64,000 nucleotides of DNA from Laetiporus sulphureus 93-53 (Eukaryota > Basidiomycota > Agaricomycetes > Polyporales > Laetiporaceae). Under the pieces are notes generated by a model. It made no database searches. It was not told the DNA's origin and was given only the letters and a program-made list of their open reading frames with translations. Location: contig NW_024468510.1 of assembly GCF_001632365.1 (NCBI RefSeq), positions 1,678,074-1,742,073 on the forward strand, in the 5' to 3' direction. The position numbers and the translations under genes are program-made. Positions 1 through 11,858 of this stretch are shown here, one piece after another (the first letter of the stretch is position 1; the number at the start of each line of letters is the position of its first letter).

Positions 1-1058
1 GCGTTTTGCTGTAGTATCCAGAGTGCCGGTCTCCCTATCAGAGAACACCGACTTCATAGGCCCTTGGCGAACCTTGTAGGAGGCGCTTTTCTTAGATCGT
101 ACGGAACCGGCACCGCCATCAACTTTCGGGAAACAGTCAGGTGCTAAGAGGAGAAGGAGAGCACGAATAACGTGAGAAGCGAACGGGTCCACGACCAGCG
201 ATGGTAGTGATGGAAGCATTTCCTGAAGTCCGTTTGTCAACTCGTCATCGTGCACAAGCAGCAGCTTAGCTAACCTCGCAAGCATCAATCACAAGGCGTG
301 TCAACGTTCGCAATTCCCCAACATCAGAAGACTCCGTTGCGGAAGCGATGATACCCCTGGCCTATTTACATGTTAACAACATCCGATCGTAGTGTATGAT
401 GTTACACAAACCTCTCTTAATACCGTGTCGCTCGCAACAGCAAACATAGTTTGACATACATGCGAGGCAAACCTATGGGTAACCAATTGCTCAAACCTTC
501 AGATTGGCAGTCAGTGAGATGCGCGCAAGTCCCTATTGACTGTAGAACTTACGATCCCATAAGTCTGTCCATAAAAACTCGCCGAACGAAATCGTCCATG
601 GAATAGGCCATCCTCTCCAGCATGGTCGAACAGTCTGGATCTGTAGCAAGCTGTTTCTCTTTGCCAGACATTTCCGTAAGAGCAGAGACAAAGAAAAGCG
701 TTCGGTCTGATTATCATATATAAATTCCACATATTCTCAGAAGCATTCGGCGCATGAACACACCTTCATTGGGATCGACATCATCGTTGTCTTGCATGGC
801 GCCACTCTGCTCCTGCCATTCGCGGATCTGCACGTCGACAGTGCGGAAATACGCCTTGACTTCTGGATCAACGTACCCGAACGGCGCGTCTCGATCGACT
901 TCAGACTGGGCAGGAGCCGGTACTATCCAAGAAGGCCCGGCTTGTGGTTCGTAGTCGGCTTCACTGGCATGCGCGACGACCTCCTGATGACCCGCCTGCG
1001 ACAGTTCTTCCTTCGGCTTTTTGTGCTTTCTGCCTCGCTTTCTATTCTCTCTAGGCAT
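1..1058 (-). CDS. NOP9: NOP9, Pumilio-repeat pre-rRNA binding protein (5' part; truncated by window edge)
   Basis: Nucleolar RNA-binding protein needed for small-subunit pre-rRNA processing. Five exons are visible: 1058-764, 706-553, 472-412, 361-275 and 222 to the edge, each joined in frame by GT...AG introns. The N-terminus is basic (starts [18 protein letters not shown]), as expected for a nucleolar protein. It is followed by the family block with [14 protein letters not shown], then [29 protein letters not shown] and [16 protein letters not shown], which are the diagnostic first Pumilio-like repeats of Nop9. The start is the first ATG of the basic segment. It lies head to head with NCS6 with only 132 bases between the two ATGs, so the two probably share a promoter. 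The C-terminal repeats lie outside the window. No lesion seen. Confidence 0.93.
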
Positions 1059-1190
1059 ATTGAGCTAGATACAGCAGAGTGATTTTGAGGAAGCTGATCC
1101 TGTCTAGAAATTCGAGACAGTTGAGCGCAATTGACAAATCTGCGATCGGTTACCGCATTTGGCAAGAACGTGACTTGGGCAAGAACAGTC

Positions 1191-2576
1191 ATGCCGCCGC
1201 GAACCTGTGCTCTCTGCAACGATGCTCGGCCCATCCTCAAAAGACCAAAGACGGGCCAGCAAATATGCAAGGAATGCTTCTTCTGGGTGTTCGAGACAGA
1301 GGTACACAACACAATTACAAATGCCAAGCTGTTCAAATCAGGAGACCGGGTCGCCATCGGTGCATCTGGAGGCAAAGGTATGTTTCCCTTTATCGTAAAT
1401 TTACGTATTCCACCCATCGAGGTGCCTGCGCAGATTCAACAGTACTTGCTTATGTTATGAAGACATTGAACGACCGATACCTATACGGCCTAGAATTATT
1501 TCTTCTATCCATTGACGAAGGCATTACTGGATACCGCGATGATTCGCTAGAAGTCAGTGGTCTCGTTGACAATTTTGGTGGCATCAATGTTTGACCATAT
1601 CCCTCATCAGACGGTCAAGAGGAACCAACAGCAATACGACATGCCTTTGAAAATTCTTTCGTACGACGAGCTTTATGGCTGGACGATGGACGCCATCGTC
1701 TCGCAGGTTGGCAAGAAAAATAATTGCACATTCTGCGGGGTTTTCCGTCGACAGGCTCTTGATCGTGGCGCGGCCGCCCTACATGTCGATCATATAGTTA
1801 CTGGACATAACGCCGATGACATCGCAGAAACCGTGCTTATGAACAGTGAGTAGTTGATCAGTCCGATTGGCGAATTAGGGGCTGATCTCAACGTCAGTCA
1901 TGCGCGGCGACATAGCTCGTCTTGGTCGGTGTACTATGATTTGCACGCAGGGCGAAGACACGATCAAGCGGTCAAAACCGTTCAAATATGTATATGAAAA
2001 AGAGATTGTAATGTGAGCAGCCGTTTCATAACACGGCGGCTATGTCTAAAACGCGACACAAATGTTAGGTACGCTTACTTTAAGAAATTGGATTATTTCT
2101 CCACAGAATGCATCTACTCTCCCGACGCTTACCGAGGTCATGCACGAGCATTCCTCAAAGACCTCGAGGCAGCGCGACCGAGTGCGATCATCGATATCAT
2201 ACATTCTGGCGAGGCATTTGGGGTCAAGGAGGAAGTTAAGGCCACGCAAAAGGCTCAACGTATGTGTCGCCATTCGCAGTCTGAGGTTGCCGCCGACATG
2301 ATCTGCATTTCTATTTCCAGAAACATGTAAGCGCTGCGGCTATATGTCCAGCAATGATCTGTGTAAGGCATGTACCTTGCTAGAGGGTCTCGAGCGAGGA
2401 ATGGCAAATGCGGCTACTGTGAGTCATTCTGCTTATCGAATGAATGTTGTCATCTGATCATCCGATTCTGGCAATGACAGACAGATCGCGCGCGGAAGAT
2501 ATTGGATGCCGATGGACCTGCACCAGAGAATTTGCGAACAATATCGCTCTTCAACCCGAAGCCAGGGCCAGGATGA
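1191..2576 (+). CDS. NCS6: NCS6/CTU1, cytoplasmic tRNA 2-thiolation protein 1
   Basis: Thiolates the wobble uridine (s2 of mcm5s2U34) of cytosolic tRNAs with its partner Ncs2/Ctu2, using sulfur delivered by Urm1. Exons: 1191-1377, 1434-1552, 1611-1845, 1898-2012, 2069-2259, 2321-2418 and 2481-2576, giving 346 residues, close to the usual size. Visible signatures are an N-terminal zinc motif ([18 protein letters not shown]), the PP-loop ATPase motif SGGKDST formed across intron 1, the CxxC pair around [11 protein letters not shown], the [18 protein letters not shown] block, and a C-terminal zinc finger [17 protein letters not shown]. All frames join cleanly. It is divergent from NOP9 across 132 bases. 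Confidence is high because the nucleotide-binding and cysteine motifs are all present. Confidence 0.95.
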
Positions 2577-4510
2577 AGCTTGAGCGCTTCAGGACTTGAT
2601 CACATGGATCTGTGCGTAGTCGGATCTATTGTAAGCGAACGTCTTTTAATTTTTTAAAAAACAAATTATGCATGCACAAAGCATACAAGAGTCTTGTTCA
2701 TTAGACCGTTGTCTTTGACATTGAGCGTCCCGGAGGTATTGCCTCAACGTATCGTCCGATCGTCGGAAGCAGTGGTAGCATTGGTACGTACTGCACAGAG
2801 AGATTCATCCTTGTTGCCGACCAGGGGAATACAACAAAACTCCAACATCGCATCTCTCATCCTGGCTGCGCATGCGTGCGTTATCAATCTTCGGGAACAA
2901 CTTCGGGAAGACAGCAGAGGTCATGCGGCTGCCCGGGATCCTGCCATGCGGAAGAACCCTCGCTTAACAGGATATTTGTAACTGAGATAGCCCTCGATTC
3001 CTCATGGAGCTCAACGATGTTCTGTGCCTCAAGTTGGGCAGTCATCAGAATATGATGAGGCAGCGAGCTTCACTGGGTAATGGCGTCCCTAGTTTTTGGT
3101 TTGGCGGACTTCCGAGTGAACTCCCACTACCGCTCCTGATATGTACATCTGTTGCAGGCACAGTAGGATGACGGCCGGCCTGTCAGAAAGATCAAGCACG
3201 ATAAGGGATGTAAGCAGACAGCCGTCAGCTCGTTTGTGCTCACAGATCCTCAAGAACGTTTCCAACGCCTGTGAGTGCAACCATGCGAATATTCACCACG
3301 CAGCAGTCATGGATGAGTCGTCGGACTGCGCTAGGGTTTTGATCAAACGATGCACAATGGATGGCCATCTCGGCTAGTCGAATTTCCCATGTGAGGTTAG
3401 CGCCAGAAACGTTTTGTTCTGCAACACAAGCAGACCTTTTCGGGGCACGCTTGTGCACGATGGGACATGACTTGGTCCACAGATGCTCGGTTCACCACGG
3501 CAGCGGCTAGCACAGGTTACGCTATTCACTGATTCTTCAGGTGCCTCGTGTCCGAAGCGTCATTGATTCTGTGCCTGCCAGTGGGTCATCGCATTCGCCA
3601 TCGACACGTTGTTGCACGAGTGGAAAATGTTGTTTGTTTTTCAGAGTGTATTCATTCTGCTCACCGTTCGGCACCTATCTCGCGATGTCTGTGGCGTTGT
3701 AGAGCCCGCGGTTGCTTTGTCATTGCAATATAGAAACAATAACACCAAGATAATCTCGCTGGTTAAAGGTTTCTTGTTGCAACTCCGGGGTGTGCGCTGT
3801 CCTCGTGAGACCCATGTCCTGTCTACTAACAACTTTAAGCACGTGCGTTCATCACAAGACTCAGTTCTGCCGTGAATTCAGCTGTATATTCACCCAAAAA
3901 TGTCCAAACTTAGAATGCATCGTTAAGTTTGTTTGGATGCACCATTGGGAGCGGAGCGGAATGGAAGAAGAGGGATGTGGAGCAGTTTCACCGTCACGAC
4001 CGTGGCAGCCCGGGCGACAATCTGTTTGGCTTTGTGGGTCCTCGTAATTTGATTTGATGACATACGGGACCAATTCCTTTTCAAGTTACCTTTGTGGTCA
4101 ATCTGATTCCGCAAACAATGCGTTACATCGACTCTGCGTGCAATTGTGGCTATTTCCAGCTTCTAGAGCCCTCTGATTCTGTGGCTGATTGATAACAGGT
4201 GCTGCGGGAGCTCATCTCCTCACAGCCTGAGGCCGACACCTGTAGCGCTGTTCTCTGAAATCTCTTCGGGGCCTCGCTACACAGTCACTTCACGGGTTTT
4301 GGATCTCGAGCCATTTCCCTTCTTGCGGATGTCAGAACACCACCGATCACGATAACTGAAAGGATTGAGAGCGTAGATCTAGAGTAGAAGAGCGTGATCT
4401 ACACGTATATGGATCAAGCCCACAATGTGATTGGGAATATTCAAGACAGGTATACGCTACAGTGGACAGCAAAAAACTCGTAACAAAAAACATACGTAAA
4501 TTTTGCGGGC
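2577..4510. other. Gene-poor stretch, about 1.9 kb
   Basis: No gene can be supported. Short open frames exist on both strands; the most protein-like is on the minus strand at 3240-3458 (contains RLAEMAIHCASFDQN), but I could not extend it into a spliced gene or link it to a family. Bases from about 4160 to 4500 resemble about 8000-8400 (both carry a 'tctagagccct' stretch and a 'gaatattcaaga' stretch), so the right end of this interval belongs to the duplicated unit that contains K1. Confidence 0.5.
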
Positions 4511-5840
4511 TTACCCTTGAATATCAGTAGCCCAACGGAAAAGCCGTCTGCCGAAGTATACAGCAGTATCGAGTAGCGACACAGTGTCATACATCGCCGT
4601 CAGGATCACGTCCTCAGTGCGAAGTTTGGGCCTCCATCTCAAGAGCACGGGAGAGATGGTAACTTTAATGATCTGCCATTGAGCAACTGCTTCGGCAGCG
4701 CTGGGTCTTCGTGCAGGATCATCCTGCGTCATCGATAGCACCATTGGCCACAAGAAGTCGAGATTGGAGAACTTCTGAGAGAAAGTATGAGCGACAATTT
4801 GCTTATTTGGGCAACTGGGGACGTACCTCATAGAATTGATGACGAAAGACATTCCCTATTATGAACACGTCGACCTTAAACGGATCATAGGGCTGGTCCT
4901 CGGAGAGCTCGGGAACCTCCTGATCCCTTCCTTTGGCTCCAACCACCAATTTGTACTGTGCGTTCGGGGGAAAGTGAACGGATATACCGTAGTCGACGAA
5001 ATAGTACTTGACATGTACGTCCGCACGACGATAATAAGGTGCTGTTGTTTGTCCGTCTGGAAGCTTTGATTCTCTCACTGGATGGTGTCCACGAGGAAAC
5101 ATTTCGCGCGCATCCATCATCAGATTTTTATACGTGCAGTCGCTGGGATACTCAATGAGACGAGGAAACCTTAAGTTATCCACTCATGCTCACCGGTGTG
5201 CCACACCATGCTTATGAAGAAACTGCAGTCCCTGTAACGCACAGCATAAGTCACACGAAATCATGATAATATAGTCGAATGTACTTCAAGGATCTGATCA
5301 ATGAATTCAACAACCTCTACAACGAGGGAAAATGGAGGCTCATCGATGAGACGGAAAAATGGCATGACCAGATATAATACGCTCTCGCCATTGGCACCTT
5401 GGAATGAGTCTAGGATAGGGACAGAATGGTTCTCCGGATCGCCGCGCAAAGGTGGACTGGAGAGCATGGTGGCGATGCGAGACTCGTCATCACCTGTCTT
5501 CGCCCGCTTGATATATACAAGCATCCCGTCAGCTATCCTGGTTGCGTCGATGAGATTTTCCCGCACCTATATCGGAATTAGTATCCCTCGAGGTGGCTGA
5601 TATTGAAAGACTTACAGGTGAAGGGATAGAGTCCTCAAATGACCTAGGATGCTGACCTGTCCTCCTTCATGAAGGGACCCAGTCTGCATGATAGCGTGGG
5701 CGCAGCATGTATCCCCGCGACTGGCGGAACGGTTGTCGATCTACCCAACTCCGTTCCCATGAGCGAATTTTAGAGTACAGCCTGTCGGCCTCTTGTAAAC
5801 GCTCTTGGGGAGTACGCTTTGGGAGGGTTGTATGAGACAT
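4511..5840 (-). pseudogene. K1: protein-kinase-like gene, copy 1, with an internal stop codon
   Basis: Member of an agaricomycete kinase-like family; same five-exon layout as K2-K4. The N-lobe carries the beta-3 lysine (MLVYIKRAK) and a helix-C glutamate (GDDESRIATML). The catalytic loop reads HGVAHR|DCTYKN, with the intron falling between R and D. The metal-binding motif is DYG (YYFVDYGISV), followed by GRDQEVPELS, PYDPFKVDVF and DPARRPSA. In exon 1, codon 58 is TGA (5667-5669, minus) where the aligned codon in K2 is TGG (WVPS-stop versus WVPSW). The rest of the frame is clean over four more exons, so the nonsense change is probably recent. Translation could in principle resume downstream, but the first part of the N-lobe would be lost. 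Divergent from S1. Substrate unknown. Confidence 0.8.
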
Positions 5841-6195
5841 GAAGGGACAGATGCTCAGGACACGGACGAACGAGGCTCACGCTTTCATCAATATCATGTG
5901 ATCGAAAAGCAGGACCATCCCATGGACCCACAATTGAAGAGTTCAAGCTCCGACAATCGGAATAGCCGCCCGAGGAATTGCTACGGCGATGCAACCGCTC
6001 TCTTGTTCTGATTAATTCCGACGTCACTTGCGAGAACAATAGCAGGCATCGTTCCATGGTCGCCTTCTTCGGAAGCTCTGTGAAGATGCAGTGAGTCTGG
6101 ACTAGCTACCCATTCGCTTGACTAGGTGGCTCCTTGGGGCAGCACGAAGTCAGATTACCTCAGGCAGTTGTCTAGTCATTGCATTCCCATGCGCA

Positions 6196-6204
6196 CATAT
6201 AAGG
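6196..6204 (+). promoter_or_regulatory. TATA-like box of S1
   Basis: The string catataagg lies 232 bases upstream of the S1 ATG, inside the 587-base spacer between the K1 and S1 starts. The same element recurs at 10208-10216 before S2, and a related ttatatagg at 13633-13641 before S3, at similar distances (208 and 268 bases). The positional conservation suggests a core promoter for the S genes. Function is inferred. Confidence 0.45.
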
Positions 6205-6427
6205 ACGCGGAACCATGAGCGGTGTCACCTCGTCATCACTTACGGGTTTCGTTATTCCTCACCTGCTGCCCAGTCATATACCATTTTACAAAAACAGTAG
6301 TACCGCGCCATTCATCTCGCCGCACCCGGGGAACGTACACCACAGTACGTTTCTCAGTTCATCTAGTTTGCCAGGCGGGTTCTCACTGATCAAGCTTAGG
6401 AGTCGGACAATAAGCGCAAGGACGACC

Positions 6428-7237
6428 ATGAGCTTTGGCACCATTTCTGGCGGCATCGGAGTATACGCGGCCGGTCTTGCAACTTGGGGTGCCATTTCCA
6501 CTACAAAATGGACTGCCAAAGAGCTCGTCAAGGAACTCAGAGCAACCATGAAAAATATTCAAGATCTGAGGTCCAACATGAAGCCGACCGAGCAGCAATT
6601 GATCTCAGAATCCAGACCTGGCTTTTTTGATCATTGGGACACATTCATGGACGAGTGAGTGCAAACAGCAATGAAAGTCTCATTCGTACCGATCTGTAAA
6701 TTGTGCAGCATGAATGCGGCTATAGTTGTCTGGGATGAGGAGGCCAGAGGTGGAAGTTACTGGCAGAAATTCGGGCCTACAAGTCAACTGAAGCAAGATA
6801 TTCGTGAGGCGATAAATATGGTGGAAAATTTCCGCTCGGATATATTGGTATGAGTTTAATCATTGTACGTCTGTCCACAGATGGCTGAGAGATCTCTCTT
6901 TAAGAGACAACGACAAATGCCGTCCGACGCAGAACTGGTGCCATCCCGCCGGGTGTTCCCACTTGTGATTCACGTGGCATCAGGCGCACTCTAGGTATGA
7001 TGGTACTTTGGGAGATGGACTTATGCTCCAATTCTCACAATCGTATGCAGCACCTCTACTCAATAGGATGGCATTGATGATTCCCCAATTGCCATCTATT
7101 GACTCAGGAGAGTCTCTGGAGCACATGCTCGCCGACGTCACCAGTTCATCCGCTGCTATTGACGCAGGTAAGCAGTGGATGATCTTTTGCGAATGTTTCT
7201 TCATGAAAGAAGCTGAAACACAGGCTCGATGGTATGA
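6428..7237 (+). CDS. S1: small partner protein, copy 1 (C-terminus probably truncated)
   Basis: Unrecognised small protein, paralogous to S2 and S3. Exon 1 (6428-6654) encodes a glycine/alanine-rich hydrophobic N-terminus (GGIGVYAAGLATWG), then a likely amphipathic helix with repeated KELRATM/IQDLRSNM, then FFDHWDTF. Exon 2 (6709-6847) starts with the block containing MNAAIVVWDEEA and ends at NFRSDIL. Both exons match S2 and S3 in length class and splice phase. In the third exon the frame diverges from the paralogs and meets TAG at 6992-6994, so the product probably ends there. The paralogous last exons (an acidic tail and a terminal SMV-stop at 7235-7237) are still recognisable downstream but are likely untranslated. 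Head to head with K1. No function can be named from the sequence. Confidence 0.6.
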
Positions 7238-8414
7238 TTTTTGTGTCGATGCACGTGTGTAGGACTATGTTATGCACCCGGAGCTTTGTGTCGAGTTTAA
7301 GTGTGAATCCTATCTCTTCTATCTACCATGCTAGCATAAGAACACGCATGATGTGAGCGCCTCTGCTGCAGCAGCTCGTTGTAACAAACGTCTTCTTTTG
7401 GCTCAGATCAGTTGGCCGGCCGCGTCTGGGACAACGTGTCTTTCGTGGTGAATATAGGGCCTGGACTACAGGGTCCCCGTAGGTTGACGAAGTTAAGTCA
7501 GTACGTGACCGCATCGGAGAATCAAGAGCGCGGGCATTCCTCACGCGTTTTGTCATAGTATCCACTGCCATTGCATGACGCTTGAGTAAGCGACACTCGT
7601 CTTTTCATTGTATGCCAGCCTTCTATCGACAGAAGTGTGTCACAATTTTATGTCCCAAATTACTTACATGAACAATCAGACCGGAGGGTCCGAATTCATA
7701 CGCGTTTATACGCCAAAGATACAGATATGTCAAACTATAGGCCTCAATGACTATGGTCATCCGCACCTTTACGACTGTAACAGCAACATTGAAACTGTGC
7801 TGAAAGTGACTTCGGATATGCCGCATTTCAGAGGTTGTGGGATCATTACATAAACTTTAAGTTCTCGCCCGAATATGCAGGACGGAGAATGTATTTTTTT
7901 CCCGGTCTGGATTATCCTACATGATTGGACTGTTTCCACGAATGATGATAGTGATTTTGCTCGTTCTGCGACAATAAATCGTAATCCGGCGGCAGCATGA
8001 CTCGAATTCTAGAGCCCTTTGATCCTGTGTTCGATTGCCAATATGTACGAACTACAGGAGCAGAAGGACATGTTCAACAATGCCGTATAAATACAAGGCA
8101 CCGCCGGATTATAAGTCACCCTTATAACAATCTCACGAGCATCATCAGTGTAAGGCCGGTTACCATCATTTGGAGACAACATACATTATCTTCTGCATAC
8201 TGCAACATCATCCTTGCCGCAGGGAGATACTGCATGATCCTGCAGTGCGTGTTTCTAAGTCATCCTTACGATCAAAATTAAGATAGCAGAAGACAACAAC
8301 ACATACATCCGACACGGGATAAGAGATAGAGAATATTCAAGATCCGTAGGTACATGCTGGAGCAGAGCGCAAAAAGCGTTGTAGTGAAGGACATACACAG
8401 AATTCGCGTGACTA
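7238..8414. other. Intergenic tail between S1 and K2
   Basis: About 1.2 kb with no supportable gene. The part from about 8000 onward is related to the sequence 3' of K1 (about 4160-4500), which marks the border between duplicated units. Short ORFs here have no family resemblance and are not conserved between the units. Confidence 0.5.
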
Positions 8415-9743
8415 CTACTGGATATCAGTAGCCCAACTGAACAATAATCTGCCAAAGTAAGCAGCAGAACCAACCAAAGACACGGTATCATTAATCGCCG
8501 TAAGGACGAAGCCCTCTGCGCGAGGCCTTAGCCTCCATATCAAGTGCACGGGCGAGATAGTGTCTCTGATGGTTTGCCATTGAGCGACTATTTCGGAAGC
8601 GCTAGGCCTTCTTGCTGGATCGTTCTGCAGCATTGACTTCATCGCGGGCAATAAGAAATCAAGGTTAGAGTATTTCTAGGAGCCCTTTTTATGAGAAGGT
8701 GCACAATGTAGACGATGACAACGCACTTCGTAGAACTCATGGCGGAAGACGTTGCCAATGATAAACACATCGACTTTGAAAGGATCGTAGGGGGTATCAT
8801 CAGATAGCTCAGGCACCTCCTGATCCCGTCCGTTGACTCCGACCACTAGCTTGGATTGTGCATCTCGCGGAATGTGAACGGATATGCCATAGTCGACAAA
8901 GTAGTACTTGACATGAACGTCCGTGCGACGATAATAAGGAGCTGTTGTTTCTCCATCCGGGAGACTTGTCTGGTCCACTGGATGAAATCCCTGCGGAAAC
9001 ATCTCGCTTGCATCCATCATCAGGTTTTTATACGTGCAGTCACTAAGCAAGCTCAATATATGCCATCATACACTGATAGGGTAGCTCGTACTCACCGATG
9101 TGCCACGCCATGCTTGTGAAGGAATTGCAATCCCTGTAACGCCCGGGATGAGCCATACAAATTCAAGATGACGTGGTCGAACGTACTTTGAGAATCTGAT
9201 CAACAAAATCGACAACCTCCCCAACAAGCGCGAATGGAGGTTCATCGATGAGACGAAGAAATGGCATAACCAGATATGATATGCTCTTGTCCTTTGCATC
9301 TTGAAATGTATCTAGGATAGGTACAGAATGATTGTCTGGGTCGTCGCGGAAGGATGGGTCGGAGAGCATGGTTGCTATGCGAGACTCATTATCTCCAGTC
9401 TTGACCAGCTTGATGTATACAAGCATCCCATCAGCTATCCTGGTTGCATCGGTCAGGTACTCCCGCACCTATCTTCGCGTTAGCGCCACACTGAGATTAT
9501 CGACAATAAATCGCTCACAGGTAGGCTGATTGAGTCCTCGAATAACCAAGGATACTCATCGGTTCCCCTCCACGAAGGAACCCAGCCTGGACGATATCGT
9601 GGGCGCAGCATATACCCCCGCGATTCGAGGAACGGCTGCCGGTCTACCCAGCCTTTCTCCCATGAACGCAGAGAAGAGTACAACCTGTCTGCGTCCCGCA
9701 AACGTTCTTGAGGAGTACGCTTAGGACGGTTTTCATGAGACAT
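8415..9743 (-). CDS. K2: protein-kinase-like protein, intact copy
   Basis: Five exons (9743-9519, 9468-9187, 9133-9096, 9042-8727, 8675-8415) give 373 residues with every junction in phase. Kinase features: Lys95 in LVYIK (beta-3), Glu103 in GDNESRIATML (helix C), His181-Arg182-Asp183 split by an intron exactly between Arg and Asp, Asn188 five residues after that Asp, and Asp232-Tyr-Gly (DYG in place of DFG). The usual lysine two residues after the catalytic Asp is replaced (DCTYKN). The C-lobe has RDQEVPELS, DPFKVDVF and DPARRPSA. The ATP-site residues are thus mostly kept, but catalysis is unproven. The start is the ATG that aligns with K1 (MSHENRPKRT; K1 has MSHTTLPKRT). Exon 4 matches K1 at about 83% of residues by eye. 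Divergent from S2. Confidence 0.82.
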
Positions 9744-10207
9744 GATGAACGGGGGGGTTAGATGCTCAGCGTGCGGACGTGGCAAGGGCGGACAGCGACG
9801 ATGTCAAGCACTTGTGACTTGAGCACCGTGTGATCTGAGCAAAGATGGACCCACAGAGCGTTCAAGTTTAAACTCCGACAGCATGAATCTCCGCTGCCGC
9901 CCAGGAAGGTTTAGAAATGCACCTAGATACAGCCGTTCTGTTGTTCTGATTGAATCTTGACGTCGCTGAGTATGAGAACAAAAGATTCACCACTTTTGGT
10001 TACTCTCTGCGGACGGCTGTGAATTTGACGATGTTCTTGGTCTAGCCGTTCGCTTCTCTGAGCGGTACGAAGCTCTAGTACCTGAAGCAACTGCATCACA
10101 CCACAAGGTGAGCACACTCGTAGAGCTTTCATTACGTGTTTTCAGCGCCTTTAAGCTTTGCAGTCGAGTGCACACGCGGTCGGCATGATGCGCGGTAGTA
10201 CAGCGTG

Positions 10208-10216
10208 CATATAAGG
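10208..10216 (+). promoter_or_regulatory. TATA-like box of S2
   Basis: The string catataagg lies 208 bases upstream of the S2 ATG in the 672-base spacer between the K2 and S2 starts. It is the same nonamer, at a similar offset, as the one before S1. The role as a core promoter is inferred. Confidence 0.45.
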
Positions 10217-10415
10217 GCATGGCTGCACTGGCACCGAGTCTCCTCACCGCTATTGCGACCTCAGGGACTCCTCGGCTGCTTTGCAGTCACGTACAACACT
10301 ACGGAAGCAGTGTCTCAATCAGCTTTTTCTACTCGGAGAACGCAAGCTCAAGTACGTTTCTTTCCGCTGATGTGTTCGGTTTGCGCATTAAAATAAGAGT
10401 CAGGGCAGCTGAGAC

Positions 10416-11244
10416 ATGAGCTTTGGTACGGTTTCCGGTGCTATCGGCATGTATGCTGCGGGCCTAGCTACCTGGCAGTTAGTTGGAGACCGAAAGGAAT
10501 GGGACGTCCAGTTGCACATCAAGGAACTCAAAGCGACCATGAAACAAATTGAGGACATGAGATCCACCATCAAGCCAGCGGAGTGCGAGTTGATCATGCG
10601 ATTCAGACCTGAATTTTTCGCTCATTGGGATGAATTTGCGAAGGAGTGAGTGCGAGATTGACAATGATATTTTTAATGCTAATTTGTGGATCCTGTAGCA
10701 TGAGTGAGGCTCTAGACATCTGGGATGAAGCCGCTTCAGGTGCAAGCTGGTTGCAGCGGAACAGACCAGCATTTGCAAATACACTAAAGCAAAAGGTGTA
10801 CAAGGCGAAGCGATCGGTAGGAGCTTTCCGAGCGGATATATTGGTACAGTGCTTTTCGGGTGTATACGATGGCGTCCAAGTGTATGCTAAGGCGACTCCT
10901 TTCAAAACAGAAAACGACGAATACCGTTAGACGCAGACTTGGTTCAACAGCAGCGGAAAATGTTCCCTCCTGGAATTCTAGTGCCACAAGGGACAATCTA
11001 TGTACGATATGTACCCGAAAGACAGACACTTAGTCCGATTCTCACAAGATTTTCCAGCGGGCTTGATCGATAGGGTGATGTCGTTGCTGCCCCTACCGCC
11101 GATCGACGCAGGCGATACCTTAGAATCCCCTGAACAAATGTTCTCTGATGTCAACAATCATTCCAATGATGCTAGTAAGCGGATATATACTTTTCGCGAG
11201 CATTGGTTACACTGAACAATCGAAATACAGGCACCATGGTATGA
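10416..11244 (+). CDS. S2: small partner protein, copy 2, intact
   Basis: Exons 10416-10645, 10699-10843, 10911-11001, 11058-11174 and 11231-11244 total 597 bases and give 198 residues in frame. The protein opens with a Gly/Ala-rich hydrophobic stretch (GAIGMYAAGLATWQ), then helical charged blocks (IKELKATMKQIEDMRSTI), an aromatic FFAHWDEF block, the segment with MSEALDIWDEAASG, a basic VYKAKRSVGAFRADIL helix, a polar linker, and an acidic tail (PPIDAGDTLESPEQMFSDV). No family recognised. The order of a membrane-like helix followed by three amphipathic helices recalls, in outline only, HeLo-type or MLKL-type four-helix bundles; that is an inference, not a homology call. Head to head with K2; the exon phases match S3, which supports the model. 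Confidence 0.7.
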
Positions 11245-11858
11245 TTCTCGCGTGGATGAAACATTTAAGCTATGTTACACACGCGGAGCCATATTTCGGG
11301 GTTGGTTGGTAGCCCTGTCTATCCTCACTATGTGCCGTGATCATCCCGCCAAATTACATTCCTGTTTTTCGGAACTTGCACAAGCCGGCCAGCCATGCTT
11401 TCATGTACCAGTGGTACGTCTGTGAAAAAAAAAACTACCTTCAGATGAAACCTCATGGCTGGCTTCTCACTGCTTGATGAGATCCGCGATAGCCGAACAA
11501 TCACTGCAATTCCGGGACTGAACGATTGAAGCTAGCTGCTCGTCGTGACGAATAGCGGCATTCATGGGAACGTTGGCTGACATCGCCTTGAGTTCGAGGC
11601 CCTATAATTGCAATGATGGCGAACAACAGAGCCTAATGGAGATTGGATGGATTAGCTAAACCAATACTTTTGTACGGACACACTCAAGCGGGATACTCGA
11701 CATACAGCGCAGCCTTCCAGCCGTTCGTGGAGTGTGCAAAACTGGATAATTGTGTTCTATATGAGCAAATAAAGGACAAGCAACTGCATCCGAATCCCGA
11801 TGCAATACGAACTGTGTAACATGAGGACAGAAATCACTGTGGACTGGAACAAGTATAC
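11245..11858. other. Intergenic tail between S2 and K3
   Basis: Convergent spacer of about 600 bases between the 3' ends of S2 and K3. I see no gene, tRNA or repeat in it apart from a short A-run near 11425. Confidence 0.5.

Noticed and set aside
223..274. Coding-like stretch [13 protein letters not shown] inside NOP9
   Set aside because: It lies in a different frame; treating it as a 52-base intron joins DACE to [17 protein letters not shown], the conserved family sequence.
3089..3458. Minus-strand fragments that might be exons of a degenerate gene
   Set aside because: No family resemblance and no consistent splice chain; not reported as a gene.
5667..6994. Repeat-induced point mutation as the cause of the stop codons in K1 and S1
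   Set aside because: The K1 TGG-to-TGA change is not in a CpA context on either strand and the copies are not broadly C-to-T biased by eye.
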